Positions 30,282 through 41,179 are shown, numbered from the stretch's first letter. The stretch is 64,000 nucleotides of DNA from Sphingomonas phyllosphaerae 5.2 (GCF_000419605.1 NZ_ATTI01000001.1:2576501-2640500); one strand, 5' to 3'. Program-made: numbers and translations. The notes: generated from the sequence alone by a model not told the origin.

Positions 30282-30961
30282 CGCGCGACCTCAAGCTGAC
30301 CCTCGTGGAGTCGCACCACGCGGTCCATGCGTGCCGCCAGCCGCTCGTTATGCGTCGCGACCAATGCCGCAGAGCCCTCGCCGCGCACCAGCCGCAGGAA
30401 TTCGGCGAGCACGCGGTCGGCGGTCGCCTCGTCGAGGTTGCCGGTCGGTTCGTCGGCCAGCACCAGCGCCGGGCGATTGGCCAGCGCGCGCGCCACCGCG
30501 ACGCGCTGCTGCTCGCCGCCCGACAGCTTCGACGGACGATGCGTCAGCCGGTGCCCGACGCCGAGCGCGCTCAGCAGCACCGTCGCGCGCTCCTCCGCCG
30601 CGGCCCGCTCCGCGCCCAGGATCAACTGCGGCAGCACGACATTCTCCATCGCGTTGAAGTCGGGCAGCAGGTGGTGGAATTGATAGACGAACCCCAGCCG
30701 GTCGCGGCGCAGCGCGGTCCGCCCCGCCGCGTCCAGCTTCGCGGCCTCGGTGCCCGCGATCCGGATCGATCCCGAAAACCCGCCTTCCAGCAAGCCGACC
30801 GCCTGCAACAGCGTCGACTTGCCCGATCCCGATGGTCCGAGCAGCGCGACGATCTCGCCGGGCTGCACGGTCAGGTCGACGCCGCGCAGGACGTGGATCG
30901 TCGTCTCGGCCTGCGTGAAGCTGCGCGCGAGGCCGGTGGTCTGGAGGACCGCGTCACTCAT
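30278..30961 (-). CDS. lolD: Lipoprotein-releasing ABC transporter ATPase LolD
   Basis: The 227-residue ATPase powers release of lipoproteins from the inner membrane to LolA. Walker A is GPSGSGKST near residue 42, the Q-loop is in [16 protein letters not shown] (a LolD/MacB-type signature), the ABC signature is [15 protein letters not shown], and Walker B is [12 protein letters not shown]. It overlaps the permease gene by 8 bases, and the two proteins form the complex together. Confidence 0.95.
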   Translation of the reverse strand: MSDAVLQTTGLARSFTQAETTIHVLRGVDLTVQPGEIVALLGPSGSGKSTLLQAVGLLEGGFSGSIRIAGTEAAKLDAAGRTALRRDRLGFVYQFHHLLPDFNAMENVVLPQLILGAERAAAEERATVLLSALGVGHRLTHRPSKLSGGEQQRVAVARALANRPALVLADEPTGNLDEATADRVLAEFLRLVRGEGSAALVATHNERLAARMDRVVRLHEGQLEVAR

Positions 30962-32204
30962 AGCGCAATACCTCGACCGGGTCGGTGTTCGCCGCCTTCA
31001 ATGCCGGATAGACCGTGGCGAGGAACGTCATCAGCAACGTGATGACGACGATCGCGGTGACCTCGACCGGATCGACCTTCGACGGCAGGGTGGTCAGGTA
31101 GCGGATCGACGGGTCCCAAAGATTCTGCCCGGTCAGCAGCTGGACGAAATTGACCACGGACTGGCGGAAGAACAGGAACACCGCGCCCAGCGCGAGCCCC
31201 GCGAACGTCCCCAGCACGCCGATCGCGGTACCGACGGTCATGAAAATACGCAGCATCGCGCCCCGGCTGGCCCCCATCGTGCGCAAAATCGCGATATCGC
31301 GCGTCTTGGAGCGTACCAGCATGATCAGCGAGCTCGCGATGTTGAACGCCGCGACCAGGATGATGATGCACAGCACCACGAACATCGCGACCCGCTCCAC
31401 CGCCAGCGCATCGAACAGCTCGGAATTGAGGCGCCGCCAATCACTTACCACGCCGTACGCCTGCACCTGCCGGGAGAGCGGCGCCAGGATCTCGCCCACC
31501 TTGTCGGCGTTCACCGTCTGCAGCTCGATCATGCCGACCGTGTCGCCCGTCAGAAGCAGCGTCTGCGCATCCTGCAACGGCATGATGACATAGGCTTTAT
31601 CGTAGTCGTAGACGCCGACTTCGAAGACCGCGCCGACCATGTAGTTGACGCTGCGCGGCACCGTCCCGAACGGGGTCGACCGGCCCAGCGGGCTGATGAT
31701 CGTGATCTCCGACCCAACCGTCGCACCCAGTTGCTCGGCAAGCCGCGCACCGATCGCCACGATCCCGCTATTGGCCTTCAGCGACGCCAGGCTGCCGGCG
31801 ACCACCTTGCTGCGGATCGTCGGATTGCTGCGAATGTCCTCGGTCCGCATCCCACGCAGCAGGATGCCCTCCGCCCGGCCGTTATAGGTCGCGAACAACG
31901 GCTGCTCGATCATCGGCACCGCGCTGGTCACTCCCGGCGTCGCCCTGGCAAGCGTGACGACCCGCTGCCAGTTATCGAGCCGGTTGTTGTAGCCCTGCAC
32001 CACGGCGTGTCCGTTCAGCCCGACGATCTTGTCGAACAGCTCGGCGCGAAAACCGTTCATCACGCTCATGACGATCACCAGCGCGGCGACGCCCAGCATC
32101 ACCGCGCCCAGCGAGAAACCCGCCACCAGCACGATGAACCGCTCGCCCTTGCCCGGCAGCAGATACCGCCGCGCGATCATGCTTTCATAGCGGGACAGCA
32201 ACAT
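30954..32204 (-). CDS. lolC: Lipoprotein-releasing ABC transporter permease LolC/LolE
   Basis: The 416-residue permease has the LolC/E layout: N-terminal [40 protein letters not shown] with the first membrane helix, a large periplasmic domain (about residues 50-265), and three C-terminal helices with the conserved [26 protein letters not shown] coupling segment, ending DPVEVLRYE. Alphaproteobacteria usually have a single LolC/E type (often called LolF) acting as a homodimer with LolD. The start [14 protein letters not shown] is chosen by family length; 59 further open codons upstream have no family similarity. Confidence 0.93.
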   Translation of the reverse strand: MLLSRYESMIARRYLLPGKGERFIVLVAGFSLGAVMLGVAALVIVMSVMNGFRAELFDKIVGLNGHAVVQGYNNRLDNWQRVVTLARATPGVTSAVPMIEQPLFATYNGRAEGILLRGMRTEDIRSNPTIRSKVVAGSLASLKANSGIVAIGARLAEQLGATVGSEITIISPLGRSTPFGTVPRSVNYMVGAVFEVGVYDYDKAYVIMPLQDAQTLLLTGDTVGMIELQTVNADKVGEILAPLSRQVQAYGVVSDWRRLNSELFDALAVERVAMFVVLCIIILVAAFNIASSLIMLVRSKTRDIAILRTMGASRGAMLRIFMTVGTAIGVLGTFAGLALGAVFLFFRQSVVNFVQLLTGQNLWDPSIRYLTTLPSKVDPVEVTAIVVITLLMTFLATVYPALKAANTDPVEVLRYE

Positions 32205-32920
32205 GGCCGTCGCAGTAGGGAGCCGCACGGCCATGCGCAATGGGCGCTGTTGCGGATTCGTCACATAGTCGCCGCAATCGGTTTTGCTCCCGTTCATTTG
32301 AATCGACAGCGCGCACGCGCCACCGCATACCTCCGGGCACTGGCACACAGGCAAAGGCCGTGGTTCGGGGAACGCCATCAAGCCCCGCTTTTCCGTAGGG
32401 AAAAAGCGTGCGGGCAGAGGGCAGGATTGGGGGCTGACGAGCGATCGTCACGCAGGCGCCCGGGTCGTGAAAACGGCCCGGGCGTTTGCCGTTTGGGCGC
32501 AATCCCGTGGCGGAAAAACATCGCACGGCGCGCGACGACCGACCATCCTGCGAACGACGAACGCTCCGGCTGGGCGTCATGACGAAGGCTTCGCATCGGC
32601 GCTGCGGATCGCCCCGGGACATCATGCGAGGACCAGCTACCTGTCGCTGTCGGCCGGCCAAGGTGCCGGAGCCGCCGTCATCCGAACCGCAGCGTCAGGC
32701 GGTCCCCAAACCCGTTCCTGGCGCCGATCGACGTTCAGCGGGTTTCCCTGCAAGCGCCGTCATTACGAGCCAAGCGAAGCACGCCAGGCTTCGCTTGGCT
32801 CGCGATGACGGGTGGACGAAGCTTATCCGCCGATCATGCGAGGGCCGCTCACCCGAACAAATGGATAATCTTCGTTCGCGATCAGTCCGGCACCCGTGAG
32901 GCGCTGAAGGTCGACGCCGC
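32205..32920. other. 716-bp intergenic region with hairpins and one REP-like element
   Basis: No gene is supported here. It contains CGCTTTTCC/GGAAAAAGCG (about 32386-32408), CGCCCGGG/CCCGGGCG (32457-32464 with 32477-32484) and the REP-like hairpin at 32759-32809. The region lies upstream of the lol operon and downstream of the TonB receptor, so it should contain the lol promoter. Confidence 0.5.
32759..32809. repeat. REP-like hairpin repeat
   Basis: A 22-bp stem (32759-32780 with 32788-32809, two mismatches) with a 7-base loop; arms start GTCATTACGAGCC. The GTCATTRCGAGC...GCGATGAC form is a well-known interspersed palindrome in many Proteobacteria. A related element is at 48990-49066. Confidence 0.8.
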
Positions 32921-35386
32921 CTAGAACCCGAACCCAACCGTCATCCCGTAGGTGCGCGGATCGCCGACGTTCCCGGCGATCAACCCGGTGTTACCCGGGG
33001 TCGTCGCCAGCACCTCGTAATATTCGGTATCGAACAGGTTCCGCACCCAGCCGAACACGTTCACCCCGCCATCGGTCCGGAAACCCAGCCGCGCGTTCAC
33101 CAGCGTGTAGCCGGCGACATCGGTGTAAATCGAGCGCGACGCATTGGACGAGAACTTCGTCCGCGAATTCGCGTCCACCCCCGCATAGGCCTCGCCCGAC
33201 TGGCCGAACACCGCCGCGGGCAGATTGTATTCGCCGCCATAGGAGAAGGCGAACTTGGATATCCCCGGCAACCATTGTCCGGAGATATCGCACGCCACCG
33301 GACTGTTCGTTCCCGGCTGGCCGGGTGCACCGATCGTCGCTCCGCTGCCGCCGCCCGACAATTCCGGCGGGCACGGCGCGTTCTTGAAGTCGACGTATTC
33401 GTGGTCGGTGAAGGCGCCATTGGTATAGAAGGTCACCCGGTCGCTCGGCCGCACGGAAAAGTCGGCCTCCACGCCCCGCACCCGCACCTTGCCGGCATTG
33501 GCCAGATAGCCGCGCAGCGTCGACGTCGAGCTGTTGTTTACCACCGCCTGATAATCACGGATCTCGGTCCAGAACCCGGTGACGTTCAACGTCACCTTGC
33601 GATCCCAGAATTGCGTCTTTGCGCCCAGCTCGAAATGGTCGACCTTCTCGGGTTTCACCTGCGCCAGTTGCGTTTGCACCACACCGTTCACCACCGGCAC
33701 GCCGTTCAGGTTCAGCCCGCCCGATTTGAAGCTGTGCGCGTATGTGGCGTACAACAGCACATCGCGCGACGGCTTGTACGACGCGGTGACATCGTAGGAG
33801 ACGTTCCACTGCTGGAACTTCTGGTCGCGGAATTCTTGCGGCTGGATCGCGTCGCGCTGCGCCGCCTGTCGTGCGTTGCCGCCGGTTGCGGGGACCAGAT
33901 TGCCCTGCCCGTCGCGCACCACGCTGATGTAGCTGCCGACCTTGTCATCATAGTTGAGCCGCACGCCCGGCGACAGCGTGACATCGTCCCCAACCTTCCA
34001 GTTGAGCTTGCCGAACAACGCGCCCGAAAAGTTCTTCAGGCTGATGTCGTTGTTCGCGGTCAGCCCGTCGAGCACAGACGGATCGCGCGACAGCGCGCTG
34101 GACGGGTTGATGAGCCATCGGCTCGCCGCCGGACCCTGCCGCTGCGTGCCGGTGGTGTTGATCGTCTGGTAGAATCCGAAGGCGCCCAGCACGTAATCGA
34201 ACCCGTGCCCCTCCCCGGCATAGCGGAATTCCTGCGTATATTGGTCCTGCCGGCTCGGGTTTTGCGACAGAGTGGTGATCGGCAGTCCGGTGAAGTCGCG
34301 ATCGTTGGCAGGCAGCCAGTCCCAGAAACGCCATGCGGTGATCGACGTCAGCGTCCCCTCGCCCAGCCGGTACTCGCCACGCAGCGACAGCCCGCCCAGT
34401 TCGTTGCGCGCGCTCAGTTGCGCGTCGAGGTCGGTCACCCGATCAAACGGGTTACGGCTGGGCGGCGCATAGCCCTGCGCCGCCGCCAGTGCGTCGAACT
34501 GCCGGTTAAGCGGGCGTTGCGTGTTACCCAAGCGGACGAAGATCTGCGCGCAGCACGCCGGGTTCTGGCGCGAATAATCGCCCGACAAGGTAACGTTCAG
34601 GTCGTCGGTCGCCTTCCACAGGATCGCGGTGCGGATGCCGAGATTGTCCTGCGCATTGACATATTGACCGGTCGCGACATTCTCGATCGTGCCGCGGCGG
34701 CTGGTGGTCGACAGCCCCAGCCGGATCGCCACATTGTCGGTCAGCGGGCCGGACACGGACGCCTTGCCCTGCTTGAACTCAAGATTGCCTACCGAAACTT
34801 CGGCGCGGCCCTGCGGGGTAAAGCTGGGTGCCTTGCTGGTGATGTTGATTGCGCCCGCCACGGTGTTCTTGCCGTAAAGCGTGCCTTGTGGTCCGCGCAG
34901 TGTCTCGATCTGCTGGACGTCCAGGAAGTCGAGTGTCGCCGCCGCGACACGGCTGAGATACACCTGGTCGATATAGATGCCGACGCCCTGCTCGATCCCG
35001 TCATTGGTGAGCCCGAGCGGCGCGCCCAGCCCGCGGATGTTGATCGACGAATTGCGCGGGTTGGTGGAATAGAATTGCAGCGTCGGCTGGAGTTGCTGAA
35101 GCCGCTGGACGTTGAAGCTGCCGGTGGCGTCCAGCTCCTTCACGCCGACGACCGAGATCGGGATCGGCACGTTCTGAGCCGATTCGGCCCGCCGCCGTGC
35201 GGTGACCACCACGTCCGACGCAGCCGAGCTGCGCTGCACCTGCTCCTCGGTGCGCGCGGGGTCGCCCGGCGTCGTCGCCGGCGTGGCGCGCTCGCCCACC
35301 ACCACCGGTGTGGGCGACTGCTGCTGGGTGGCGGCGACCGGGACGCCGGACTGCGCGGCCAGCAACATGGCTAGAGTGACGGACAT
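32921..35386 (-). CDS. TonB-dependent outer membrane receptor
   Basis: The 821-residue protein is a TonB-dependent receptor. After an atypical signal region (MSVTLAMLLAAQSGVPVAA) there is a TonB box-like DVVVTARRR at about residue 58, a plug domain (RLQQLQPTLQFYSTNPRNSSINIRGLGAP...VGIYIDQVYL...ETLRGPQGTLYGKNTVAGAINI) and a 22-strand barrel ending in VGDPRTYGMTVGFGF with terminal Phe. The GxGxYIDxVY signature is of the sphingomonad receptor group that handles siderophores, B12 or plant aromatics; the ligand cannot be inferred. No ECF sigma or FecR gene is adjacent. It is divergent from hsp20. Confidence 0.92.
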   Translation of the reverse strand: MSVTLAMLLAAQSGVPVAATQQQSPTPVVVGERATPATTPGDPARTEEQVQRSSAASDVVVTARRRAESAQNVPIPISVVGVKELDATGSFNVQRLQQLQPTLQFYSTNPRNSSINIRGLGAPLGLTNDGIEQGVGIYIDQVYLSRVAAATLDFLDVQQIETLRGPQGTLYGKNTVAGAINITSKAPSFTPQGRAEVSVGNLEFKQGKASVSGPLTDNVAIRLGLSTTSRRGTIENVATGQYVNAQDNLGIRTAILWKATDDLNVTLSGDYSRQNPACCAQIFVRLGNTQRPLNRQFDALAAAQGYAPPSRNPFDRVTDLDAQLSARNELGGLSLRGEYRLGEGTLTSITAWRFWDWLPANDRDFTGLPITTLSQNPSRQDQYTQEFRYAGEGHGFDYVLGAFGFYQTINTTGTQRQGPAASRWLINPSSALSRDPSVLDGLTANNDISLKNFSGALFGKLNWKVGDDVTLSPGVRLNYDDKVGSYISVVRDGQGNLVPATGGNARQAAQRDAIQPQEFRDQKFQQWNVSYDVTASYKPSRDVLLYATYAHSFKSGGLNLNGVPVVNGVVQTQLAQVKPEKVDHFELGAKTQFWDRKVTLNVTGFWTEIRDYQAVVNNSSTSTLRGYLANAGKVRVRGVEADFSVRPSDRVTFYTNGAFTDHEYVDFKNAPCPPELSGGGSGATIGAPGQPGTNSPVACDISGQWLPGISKFAFSYGGEYNLPAAVFGQSGEAYAGVDANSRTKFSSNASRSIYTDVAGYTLVNARLGFRTDGGVNVFGWVRNLFDTEYYEVLATTPGNTGLIAGNVGDPRTYGMTVGFGF

Positions 35387-35468
35387 GCGAATTCCCCCTT
35401 GTGGACGTCTCGTCGCCGGTGTGCCCGCCTTTGCATACCCCATCAACAAAGTAGGAGTTTTGTACCCC

Positions 35469-35496
35469 CTTGAAACGCTTCGCATCGGCCCCAAAT
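35469..35496 (+). promoter_or_regulatory. Sigma-32 (RpoH) heat-shock promoter of hsp20
   Basis: CTTGAAA (35469-35475), a 13-base spacer and CCCCAAAT (35489-35496) are a near-consensus heat-shock promoter. Transcription should begin at about 35503, leaving a leader of nearly 90 bases before the hsp20 start. Confidence 0.82.
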
Positions 35497-35502
35497 TCCG
35501 AA

Positions 35503-35590
35503 GCGTGCGGTGCTGGTCACCGGGCCGCACGGAACAGACGCCGCGGAGACCCGGGCGTCGCTTTCAAATAGCTCATCGGAGGATTTGACG
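35503..35590 (+). promoter_or_regulatory. Possible ROSE-like RNA thermometer in the hsp20 leader
   Basis: The end of the leader, TAGCTCATCGGAGGATTTG, resembles the ROSE core in which a GCU-containing strand pairs with the GGAGG ribosome site (35578-35582) across a G-G mismatch: CTC pairs with GAG around a short loop. Leader length (about 88 bases) fits ROSE elements upstream of small heat-shock genes in Alphaproteobacteria. The pyrimidine of the UYGCU motif is A here, so the match is imperfect. Confidence 0.5.
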
Positions 35591-36058
35591 ATGCGTTTCG
35601 ATTTGACCCCTTACCGCCGCTCCACGATCGGTTTCGACCGGCTCTTCGACCTGATCGAAGCCAATGCACGGAGCAGTGCGGAGAATTACCCGCCGTTCAA
35701 CCTGGAGCGCGTCGCCGACGACCGCTACCGTATCACGCTGGCCGTCGCCGGATTCAGCCGCGAGGAGATCGAGATCACCGCGCAGCAGAATCTGTTGCTG
35801 GTGACCGGCAAGAAGGACGACAAGGCGGAGAATAATCAGTTCCTCCACCTCGGCATCGCTAACCGCAGCTTCGAGCGGCGGTTCGAGTTGGCCGACTTCG
35901 TGTTCGTGGAGGACGCACGATTGAACGATGGCCTGCTGGTGATCGATCTGGTTCGCGAGGTGCCCGAGGCGATGAAGCCGAAGAGCATTTCGATCCGGAC
36001 CGGCGCACCGCTCGCCGCCGTCGAGAACAAGGTGGCCGACGAAGCACAGGCCGCCTGA
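35591..36058 (+). CDS. Small heat-shock protein, Hsp20/IbpA family
   Basis: The 155-residue chaperone holds unfolding proteins during heat stress. It has the alpha-crystallin domain from about residue 36 to 130 (YPPFNLERVADDRYRITLAVAGF, then GIANRSFERRFELADFVFVEDARLNDGLLVIDL) with the typical N-terminus MRFDLTPYRRSTIGFDRLFDLIE. An optimal GGAGG site lies 8 bases before the ATG. A sigma-32 promoter and a ROSE-like leader lie upstream, and an intrinsic terminator follows, so it is a single-gene heat-shock unit. Confidence 0.95.
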   Translation: MRFDLTPYRRSTIGFDRLFDLIEANARSSAENYPPFNLERVADDRYRITLAVAGFSREEIEITAQQNLLLVTGKKDDKAENNQFLHLGIANRSFERRFELADFVFVEDARLNDGLLVIDLVREVPEAMKPKSISIRTGAPLAAVENKVADEAQAA

Positions 36059-36101
36059 CCGGGATCGGCGTCTCTTTGCTCCCTTTCGAGGCGCCGGTGG
36101 G

Positions 36102-36140
36102 GGCGTCCGGGCCGCAAGGCTCGGGCGCCTTTCCCTTTTC
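36102..36140 (+). terminator. Terminator after hsp20
   Basis: A 12-bp stem (36102-36113 with 36118-36129; two non-Watson-Crick positions) with loop GCAA is followed by TTTCCCTTTTC. It lies 43 bp after the hsp20 stop and touches the stop of the convergent gene. Confidence 0.75.
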
Positions 36141-37129
36141 TACGCCGGCACGCGCCGCCGTCGATCGCGGCGCAACGCCGCGCCGACACTGGCGAACCCC
36201 AGCAGCAACATCGCCCATGTCGCCGGTTCCGGCACCGCCGCCAGCCCGAAGCCGAACGTGCTGTTGATGTCGTTGTACAGCGCGCGATGCACGGCGGCTG
36301 TCGGATGCGTGCCGTCGAACGAGAAATAACCGGTGCACGCCGGGAAGGCCGCTGCTCCCTGGCAGGTCGTCTCCGGCCTCTTTTCGACCGGCAGGATCAG
36401 CGTGTCCGGCAGGTCATAGGCCGCGGGGTTGGCCTGCAGGCGACCGAAGAAGTCGAGATAGCTGTACCGCATCAACCTGGTGTCCGGGGTGAGTTGTAGC
36501 TTCGCCAGTTCGCTTGACAGATATCCCTCCGCCTTGATTGAATAGGCGAGCGGCGCACCGGGGATGGCGACCGGAAACCCGGTCAGCAGGATGTTGCGGG
36601 CGCCGAGCTTGCCGAGCGCCGCGACGGCGGCGGCGTAATTCGCAGCCGCGGTCCGGAGGTAGGCGTCGGGATCGGTCACGCCGGACGCCGGCCCCTCCAC
36701 GGCCGCGAACACGTCGTTGCCGCCGAAGTTAAGGACGTACAATCCCCTCGGGTCGGCTGTCTTTCCGCCAGCCAGCGCCAGTTTGTACAGCCCGACCTGT
36801 TCCAGTGCGTCCGGCACAAACGTCGTGGCGGTCGCGCGCGCGCCTCCGAAGGCGAAGTTGCTGCCGTTGTTCAGCGACGCCACGGTCGGCGTTCCGAACA
36901 TGGCGATGCTCAGCAAGTCGGTATAGTCATAGCCGTTGGTGAAGCGCCCATCGACATAACCCTTGGCCGGGTCGGCCCCGAAACCCAGCTTGCGGACGTT
37001 TCCGGCGTCGACCAGGCTATCACCGAACACCGTCAGCGATGAGAACGGCGGCACCGTCGTTTGCGCCGCCGCCGGCACCGCGACCATCATCGCCACCGCA
37101 CACAGCAATCCTGCCGATCGTCCCATCAT
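36140..37129 (-). CDS. SGNH/GDSL hydrolase with PEP-CTERM anchor
   Basis: The 329-residue protein is a secreted esterase/lipase of the GDSL (autotransporter-lipase-like) group. It has a signal peptide ending AAAQT, the nucleophile block SSLTVFGDSLVDAGN near residue 30-45, the GGND block (NFGGNDVFA) and the catalytic Asp/His block FDGTHPT. The C-terminus is a PEP-CTERM sorting signal: AVPEPATWAMLLLGFASVGA followed by a basic tail, which is recognised by an exosortase. The substrate lipid or polysaccharide ester is unknown. No exosortase gene is in the window. It stands alone on the minus strand. Confidence 0.93.
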   Translation of the reverse strand: MMGRSAGLLCAVAMMVAVPAAAQTTVPPFSSLTVFGDSLVDAGNVRKLGFGADPAKGYVDGRFTNGYDYTDLLSIAMFGTPTVASLNNGSNFAFGGARATATTFVPDALEQVGLYKLALAGGKTADPRGLYVLNFGGNDVFAAVEGPASGVTDPDAYLRTAAANYAAAVAALGKLGARNILLTGFPVAIPGAPLAYSIKAEGYLSSELAKLQLTPDTRLMRYSYLDFFGRLQANPAAYDLPDTLILPVEKRPETTCQGAAAFPACTGYFSFDGTHPTAAVHRALYNDINSTFGFGLAAVPEPATWAMLLLGFASVGAALRRDRRRRVPA

Positions 37130-37208
37130 GCCATCCTCCCGTTATTATTTGTAAACGGAAGGTTAACGGGGTGCCCCAGGATGCGCAACGGCGGCCGGAG
37201 CGGATGGA

Positions 37209-38846
<1,638 letters not shown>

Positions 38847-38879
38847 GGGACGCAACCCCTAACCTTCAAATACGCAACA

Positions 38880-38899
38880 GGGCAAGCGCGCGGTTGCCC
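38880..38899 (-). terminator. Short hairpin between secG and pyrG
   Basis: GGGCAA/TTGCCC (38880-38885 with 38894-38899) with an 8-base GC loop lies in the secG-pyrG gap. With only 6 bp and no T-tract it would at most weaken read-through. Confidence 0.35.
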
Positions 38900-38931
38900 G
38901 CACGCGACGAACCGACAATGATATCGGCGGA

Positions 38932-39318
38932 TCAGCGTGCCAGCGGCACGCCATTGTCGGCCGGAGCCGGTGCCGGAGCGGCGGCGTTCTGCGCCGCGGC
39001 GGCCAACGGATCGGCCTGCGTGGCGGCCGTCGGCGGTGCCTGGGTCTGCGCGGCGGGCGCACGCCGCTGCAATGACGTGTCGACCGATACCGCGCCGCGG
39101 TGCGCCGCGATGAATGCCAGCGTGATGCTCATCAGGATGAACAATGCCGCCAGCACCGATGTGGCGCGGGTCAGGAAATCCGCCGCGCCGCGCGCCGACA
39201 TCAACCCCGACGGGCTGCCCGAAGAGGTCAGGCCGCCGCCTTCCGACCGCTGCATCAGGATCACGGTGACGAGGGCCGCCGCGATGATGGCCTGGAGGAC
39301 GATCAGGAAGGTGAACAT
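38932..39318 (-). CDS. secG: Preprotein translocase subunit SecG
   Basis: The 128-residue protein is the small accessory subunit of the SecYEG channel. It has two membrane helices (MFTFLIVLQAIIAAALVTVILMQ and FLTRATSVLAALFILMSITLAFI) joined by the conserved GGGLTSSGSPSGLMSARGAADFLTR loop, then an Ala/Pro/Gln-rich tail of about 50 residues that is common in Alphaproteobacteria. The ATG at MFTFL is chosen; a longer arginine-rich leader is rejected. Confidence 0.95.
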   Translation of the reverse strand: MFTFLIVLQAIIAAALVTVILMQRSEGGGLTSSGSPSGLMSARGAADFLTRATSVLAALFILMSITLAFIAAHRGAVSVDTSLQRRAPAAQTQAPPTAATQADPLAAAAQNAAAPAPAPADNGVPLAR

Positions 39319-39545
39319 GGGCTGGGTACGATTCCGACGTGAAGAAATCGGGCGGCGGCGCGAACGCGCGCCGCCCGGATCGCTGCGCACATAGGGGAGC
39401 GCCGCCGAAGGATCAACCGCGCCCGCACGGGCACCGCGACGGGTTGCCGTGCAAATTCGTAACAGTCCTGAAACCAGCCGCGAAAGCGGGCGTTAGTCAA
39501 TCGATATCCGGGATCATCCGGCCTTCCATCAAACGGGACGAGGAC

Positions 39546-39926
39546 ATGGCGACATTGGCTCAACCCGAACTGAGTTCGTGGATGAATGCGCTGGTGGATT
39601 ACGTGCGGTCGGGCGAACCCGATCTCACCAATCGCCAGATGGCGCTGCTGCTGGTCGTGTACCTGCGACCGGGGCCGCATACGGTGCGCGGGCTGGCGCG
39701 CATATTGAACGTGTCGAAGCCGGTGGTGACGCGCGCCTTGAACAGACTGGGGGCGCTGGGCTATCTGCGCCGCCAGCGCGACGACAGCGACAAACGCAAC
39801 ATCTTCGTCGCCCGCACGACCGAGGGGGCAGATTTTCTTGAAGAGTTCGGGCAGTTCATCGGCGAAGGGGACGCCGCCCCTGCCGCCGCTCGACCGGTCG
39901 GCGGCGCCGACACGGCCCGGGCGTAG
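39546..39926 (+). CDS. MarR-family transcriptional regulator
   Basis: The 126-residue protein is a winged-helix regulator: NRQMALLLVVYLRPGPHTVRGLARILNVSKPVVTRALNRLGALGYLRRQRDDSDKRNIFVART covers the recognition helix and wing (residues about 30-95). Target and ligand are unknown. Its final 89 bases overlap the start of the SH3 gene in another frame, and the Ala/Pro-rich tail (GEGDAAPAAARPVGGADTARA) is probably an effect of that overlap. The leader region 39400-39545 shows no clear operator. Confidence 0.85.
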   Translation: MATLAQPELSSWMNALVDYVRSGEPDLTNRQMALLLVVYLRPGPHTVRGLARILNVSKPVVTRALNRLGALGYLRRQRDDSDKRNIFVARTTEGADFLEEFGQFIGEGDAAPAAARPVGGADTARA

Positions 39927-40233
39927 CGGATTTGCGCTCACCGGCCGGTCGCGCGTGCTCGATCCGCGCACCAATGCCGTGCGCCCCGACATCGCCGACG
40001 TCAGGTTGGCCGACAGCGTCTTTGCGCCACACTACGCCGCGCCTCTGCGTCGGACCGTCCGGCACGCAGCGACGCTGCGCGAGGCGCGCGATCCCGGCAG
40101 CACGGTGCTCGCCACGCTGGCGCCGGGTGCGGCGTTCGACCTGCTCGACATGACCGGAGGGGTCGCCTGGGGTATCGCGGTCGAGGCGGGCCGCGTCGGC
40201 TATCTCGATGGCGCGGCGGTGCAGCCCCAATGA
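39838..40233 (+). CDS. SH3-domain protein overlapping marR
   Basis: The frame encodes up to 131 residues. From about residue 30 it matches a small sphingomonad family: FALTGRSRVLDPRTNAVRPDIADVRLADSVFAPHYA, followed by a bacterial SH3-like segment (ATLREARDPGSTVLATLAPGAAFDLLDMTGGVAWGIA...VGYLDG). There is no signal peptide. The start is unclear: TTG at 39838 lies inside marR and no ATG/GTG is suitably placed later, so translation is probably coupled to marR. The stop overlaps argC by four bases (ATGA). Its function is unknown. Confidence 0.7.
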   Translation: MKSSGSSSAKGTPPLPPLDRSAAPTRPGRSGFALTGRSRVLDPRTNAVRPDIADVRLADSVFAPHYAAPLRRTVRHAATLREARDPGSTVLATLAPGAAFDLLDMTGGVAWGIAVEAGRVGYLDGAAVQPQ

Positions 40234-41159
40234 CCGTGCGCGTCTTCATCGACGGCGCGGTCGGGACCACGGGGCTCGAAATCCGCGAGCGGCTCGACTC
40301 GCGGCGCGACGTGAAGCTGGTCACGCTCGACGAAAGCCGTCGCAAGGACGACGCGGCGCGCGCGGAGGCGATCAACGCCGCCGACGTCGTCATCCTGTGC
40401 CTGCCCGACGATGCGGCACGCGATGCGGTGGCGATGATCGCCAACGACCATACCCGCGTCATCGATGCCTCGACCGCACATCGCACTGCCGAGGGCTGGA
40501 CCTACGGCTTCGCCGAGCTCGACCCGGACCAGGCCGAAAAGATCGCCACAGCACGCTTCGTCAGCAATCCCGGCTGCTATCCAACGGGCTTTCTCGCGCT
40601 CGTCCGCCCGCTGGTGCGTGCCGGGCTGCTCGGCGCCGATGCGCTGCTCAGCGTGAATGCCATCTCCGGCTATTCCGGTGGCGGCAAGTCGATGATCGCG
40701 GAGTTCGAGGGCGGCGAGACGATCACCGCCTTCCGCCCCTATGCGCTTGCACTTGCGCACAAACATGCGCCGGAGATGCGGCGTCATGCCGGGCTGGAGC
40801 ACGCCCCGATCTTTCAGCCCGCGGTCGCGCGCGCCTATCGCGGCATGGTCGTGCAGGTGCCGATACACCTCGCGCAACTCGCCCGACCCGCTACGCTGAC
40901 CGACGTCGCGGAGGTACTGGCCAGCGCCTACGACGGCGGGCGCGTGGTCCGCTTTGCGCATGAGGCAGCGACGGTGGTGCGGATCGAGGATGATGCGAAC
41001 ACCGATCGCATGACCCTGCGCGTCACCGGCAACGCCGCGACCGGCCAGGCGTTGCTGATCGCGACGCTCGACAATCTCGGCAAGGGTGCCGCGGGCGCCG
41101 CCGTGCAGAATTTGAACATCATGGCCGGGCTCGATCCCGTTGCCGGCCTGACCCTGTAA
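40230..41159 (+). CDS. argC: N-acetyl-gamma-glutamyl-phosphate reductase
   Basis: The 309-residue enzyme reduces N-acetylglutamyl phosphate to the semialdehyde in arginine synthesis. It is the short (type 2) ArgC form. The N-terminal NADP-binding GAVGTTGLEIRERL replaces the usual GxxGxxG arrangement of type 1, the catalytic Cys116 is in SNPGCYPTGFLAL, and the C-terminus has GKGAAGAAVQNLNIMAGLD. It starts within the stop codon of the SH3 gene and is 20 bp upstream of zwf. Confidence 0.95.
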   Translation: MTVRVFIDGAVGTTGLEIRERLDSRRDVKLVTLDESRRKDDAARAEAINAADVVILCLPDDAARDAVAMIANDHTRVIDASTAHRTAEGWTYGFAELDPDQAEKIATARFVSNPGCYPTGFLALVRPLVRAGLLGADALLSVNAISGYSGGGKSMIAEFEGGETITAFRPYALALAHKHAPEMRRHAGLEHAPIFQPAVARAYRGMVVQVPIHLAQLARPATLTDVAEVLASAYDGGRVVRFAHEAATVVRIEDDANTDRMTLRVTGNAATGQALLIATLDNLGKGAAGAAVQNLNIMAGLDPVAGLTL

Positions 41160-41179
41160 TCAATCCAAGGAGACGCGAG

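Noticed and set aside
32467..32899. Overlapping 113- and 137-codon frames in the lol-TonB receptor gap
   Set aside because: Both read through the REP-like hairpin and have junk-like composition.
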